DNA of 62,800 bases, taken from positions 1 through 62,800 of the forward strand of contig JABIGM010000037.1 in assembly GCA_018650165.1 (NCBI GenBank). The letters are read 5' to 3'. Origin of the DNA: Methanobacteriota archaeon. Its GTDB lineage: Archaea > Thermoplasmatota > Poseidoniia > Poseidoniales > Poseidoniaceae. This document shows positions 60,865 through 62,800 of this stretch, one piece after another; position 1 is the stretch's first letter, and each line of letters starts with the position of its first letter. The translations under genes and the position numbers were made by a program. The notes under the pieces are model-generated. The model had not been told where the DNA came from, ran no database searches, and saw only the letters and a list, made by a program, of their open reading frames with translations.

Positions 60865-61098
60865 ATGGCTGTTGGATACGTGCTCGTGAATGTTTCGCCT
60901 GGTGATGAATTTGAAGCGTTCGAGGTAATCAAAGATATTGAGAATGTTGTCGATACAACCTTGCTTTTCGGTGATTATGATATTATCGTGAAATTAGAAG
61001 CTAAGACCCTTGGAATAATAGCTCAAACGGTTGTTGATATTATTCGGCAAGTCCCCGGAGTTACAGACACAAAAACTCTTGCTGGCGCTGAGTTTTGA
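60865..61098 (+). CDS. Stand-alone Lrp/AsnC C-terminal (RAM) ligand-binding domain protein
   Basis: MAVGYVLVNVSPGDEFEAFEVIKDIENVVDTTLLFGDYDIIVKLEAKTLGIIAQTVVDIIRQVPGVTDTKTLAG; no HTH. Confidence 0.9.
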   Translation: MAVGYVLVNVSPGDEFEAFEVIKDIENVVDTTLLFGDYDIIVKLEAKTLGIIAQTVVDIIRQVPGVTDTKTLAGAEF

Positions 61099-61111
61099 GC
61101 GGGTTTCGATT

Positions 61112-61177
61112 CGCTATACTGCGCTAATATGGCCTTCGAAACGACTCACTGCGTCCAATATGTAGCGCAGTATAGCG
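61112..61177. repeat. Exact 15-bp inverted repeat, 36-nt spacer
   Basis: cgctatactgcgcta (61112-61126) and tagcgcagtatagcg (61163-61177) are perfect reverse complements. Confidence 0.9.
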
Positions 61178-61236
61178 GTTTGACGGGGGAAATATTATAA
61201 CCTTTAGGAGTTCGTAGCCTGGGTGAGGTATAACCA

Positions 61237-61500
61237 ATGGGTGAAAAGAAATATTTCGTTCTGATGAAGAACGGAGAAGACACAAGCCAAGTTTTTGCGA
61301 GCAGACAACCACGTGGAGCAGCACTAAAAGCAGCTACACGCGGACATACAGATATACGACTACGTGAGCGTGGAACCAAGAGAGTCCACGTCTTCACCGG
61401 ACGTATCGACACTGTACCAAAGCCAGCAAACGGCCCAGCGTGGCTTCCTGACAAGATCAAGAAGGCTAACGTAAGCAAGACTGGAATCGAGCATCTTTGA
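61237..61500 (+). CDS. MC1-family archaeal chromosomal protein
   Basis: KKYFVLMKNGEDTSQVFASRQPRGAALKAATRGHTDIRLRERGTKRVHVFTGRIDTVPKPANGPAWLPDKIKKANVSKTGIEHL matches the MC1 pattern. Confidence 0.93.
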   Translation: MGEKKYFVLMKNGEDTSQVFASRQPRGAALKAATRGHTDIRLRERGTKRVHVFTGRIDTVPKPANGPAWLPDKIKKANVSKTGIEHL

Positions 61501-61547
61501 ATAAAAGATGCGATTTTGAATTGCTGATACTCGTTTTGCGGGATTTT

Positions 61548-61590
61548 GCCCTTCTCAGAACCTAGGTTCTGGGAAGGGCTTTTTTTATTT
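61548..61590 (+). terminator. Strong hairpin followed by T-rich tract downstream of MC1
   Basis: gcccttctcagaacctaggttctgggaagggc forms a near-perfect hairpin (one G-U), followed by ttttttattttta. Confidence 0.85.
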
Positions 61591-61654
61591 TTATGAGCGG
61601 CCCCTAGTGTGCTGCTTAACATTCCTTTATGTCCGATGTTGATTACGGAGAATT

Positions 61655-62632
61655 GTGAAAATCCGTTCTGGAATACGCGCTATGCTCGGATTTGGCCTAG
61701 GTATAGCATTTATTTCTGTAGGAATCGATCACTTCATCCATCCTTCTTGGTATGAACCAATTGTACCGGAGATACTACCTTCGCCTCGGTTTTGGGTCTT
61801 ACTAAGTGGATTATTTGAGGCCGGATTGGGCCTGATGCTTATTATTCCAAAAACAAGATCTCTAGCAGCACTAGGAATTGCATGGATGCTTGTGGTACTA
61901 TATTGGGCCAATTTCAATATGTGGTACAATGATATTCCATTGAATGGCACTCATTATGATGATGTTTGGCACATCTTAAGATTAGTAATACAAATATTCC
62001 TCATTATTCTACTTACATGGATCGGTGAAATCACTCCATTTAAGGGGAAAGAAAGGGCGATTGATTCGATGGATGTATTCCAAGGAAGAATTACTTCTTG
62101 TGGTTTTGAAAGTGGTGACAGAATCGTTGTGGGTGATTGGGTTTCGTCTCCGTTCGGAAAATTTACCGATATAATGTGGGCTACAAAGGAAGGTAAGCGT
62201 ATTCTAATCGCACCAAATAATCAAATTTCAGATTATGTCCAATCATTGTATACGTTCGATGAAATTGTGATTGAAGAAATTTCTGTTACAAATTTTGAGG
62301 GTGGGATGAAATTGACTTCTGAATCTCTTAACTTAGAGTACCGTTGGAGTCGTGGTTGGACTATTCCATTTAGCAGATCATTATTTTTTATCGCTACTGT
62401 AGAGTCACTATTTGCAAAACTATTTTTCGGGACACGTACTCATGGAATTACCAAAAATGGTCGCAAAGAATGGTATGCAATAGACCGCGTTTCGAGTATT
62501 ACCAATGCTATTGCAACAATAAATAGCCAAGATGCAGGGGGAAAAAGAGCGATGAAGGAACCTTGCAAATTTGGATTCAGTGAAGCGCCAAATAAACCTT
62601 CATCGTGTGAAGTAAGAGCTCATATTCTGTGA
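61655..62632 (+). CDS. Membrane protein: DoxX-like N-terminal 4-TM region plus uncharacterised soluble C-terminal domain (GTG start)
   Basis: FGLGIAFISVGIDHFIHPSWYEPIVPEILPSPRFWVLLSGLFEAGLGLMLIIPKTRSLAAL resembles DoxX-like proteins; C-terminal about 190 aa unassigned. Confidence 0.7.
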   Translation: MKIRSGIRAMLGFGLGIAFISVGIDHFIHPSWYEPIVPEILPSPRFWVLLSGLFEAGLGLMLIIPKTRSLAALGIAWMLVVLYWANFNMWYNDIPLNGTHYDDVWHILRLVIQIFLIILLTWIGEITPFKGKERAIDSMDVFQGRITSCGFESGDRIVVGDWVSSPFGKFTDIMWATKEGKRILIAPNNQISDYVQSLYTFDEIVIEEISVTNFEGGMKLTSESLNLEYRWSRGWTIPFSRSLFFIATVESLFAKLFFGTRTHGITKNGRKEWYAIDRVSSITNAIATINSQDAGGKRAMKEPCKFGFSEAPNKPSSCEVRAHIL

Positions 62633-62716
62633 CGCAAGGGTAGCGAGTGTACTGGGGGACTGAACACCCATTGTACTTCTCCATAATGTCTTGAGGGGTT
62701 TGATAGAACCCTTGCG
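62633..62716 (+). ncRNA. Putative structured RNA or 3' regulatory element
   Basis: Closing stem cgcaagggt/acccttgcg (9 bp exact) enclosing a nested arm gag/ctc, gtac/gtac, tggg/ccca. Confidence 0.4.
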
Positions 62717-62800
62717 GTTTCATGGAAATGATATGTCGGTTGTCTGTAGCAACCCATTAGAGGCGTTGTGAATTTTTGCTCAAAATTTGAGGGTCTTCTG

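Noticed and set aside
61146-61622. 158-aa minus-strand ORF
   Set aside because: Antisense to the convincing MC1 gene and spans both hairpins.

Overview
This window looks like a gene-dense, AT-leaning euryarchaeal chromosome segment. The protein set resembles marine Thermoplasmatota (Marine Group II / Poseidoniales), but that assignment rests on gene content and style only; no search was run. The core is informational: PRPP synthetase, the L7Ae-S28e-L24e-NDK-aIF5B cluster, MoxR and ParA ATPases, GINS, S10, EF-1alpha, family B DNA polymerase, SerRS, an Lhr-type helicase, an Hjc-like resolvase, a DisA-domain diadenylate cyclase (DacZ) with a macrodomain gene, MC1 chromatin protein, tRNA-Ile(GAU) and tRNA-Leu(CAA). 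Interspersed are very large secreted, membrane-anchored proteins (843, 1682, 1706 and 2034 aa as called) and membrane proteases (presenilin-like, S2P/M50, Sec11-like, M28). Best leads: (1) a presenilin-like protease with a roughly 350-aa domain inserted between TM3 and TM4; (2) a shared cytoplasmic tail motif, [IL]PEGWT[ML][DE][QE][WF], on two unrelated surface proteins 46 kb apart, one next to a large coiled-coil protein; (3) a macrodomain-DacZ operon; (4) an exact 15-bp inverted repeat upstream of MC1, with a second long hairpin downstream; (5) a cluster of CAATTG palindromes with a promoter-like arrangement that recurs upstream of aIF5B; (6) a structured, possibly RNA-encoding region right after the last CDS. 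No CRISPR array, transposon, rRNA or intein was found.
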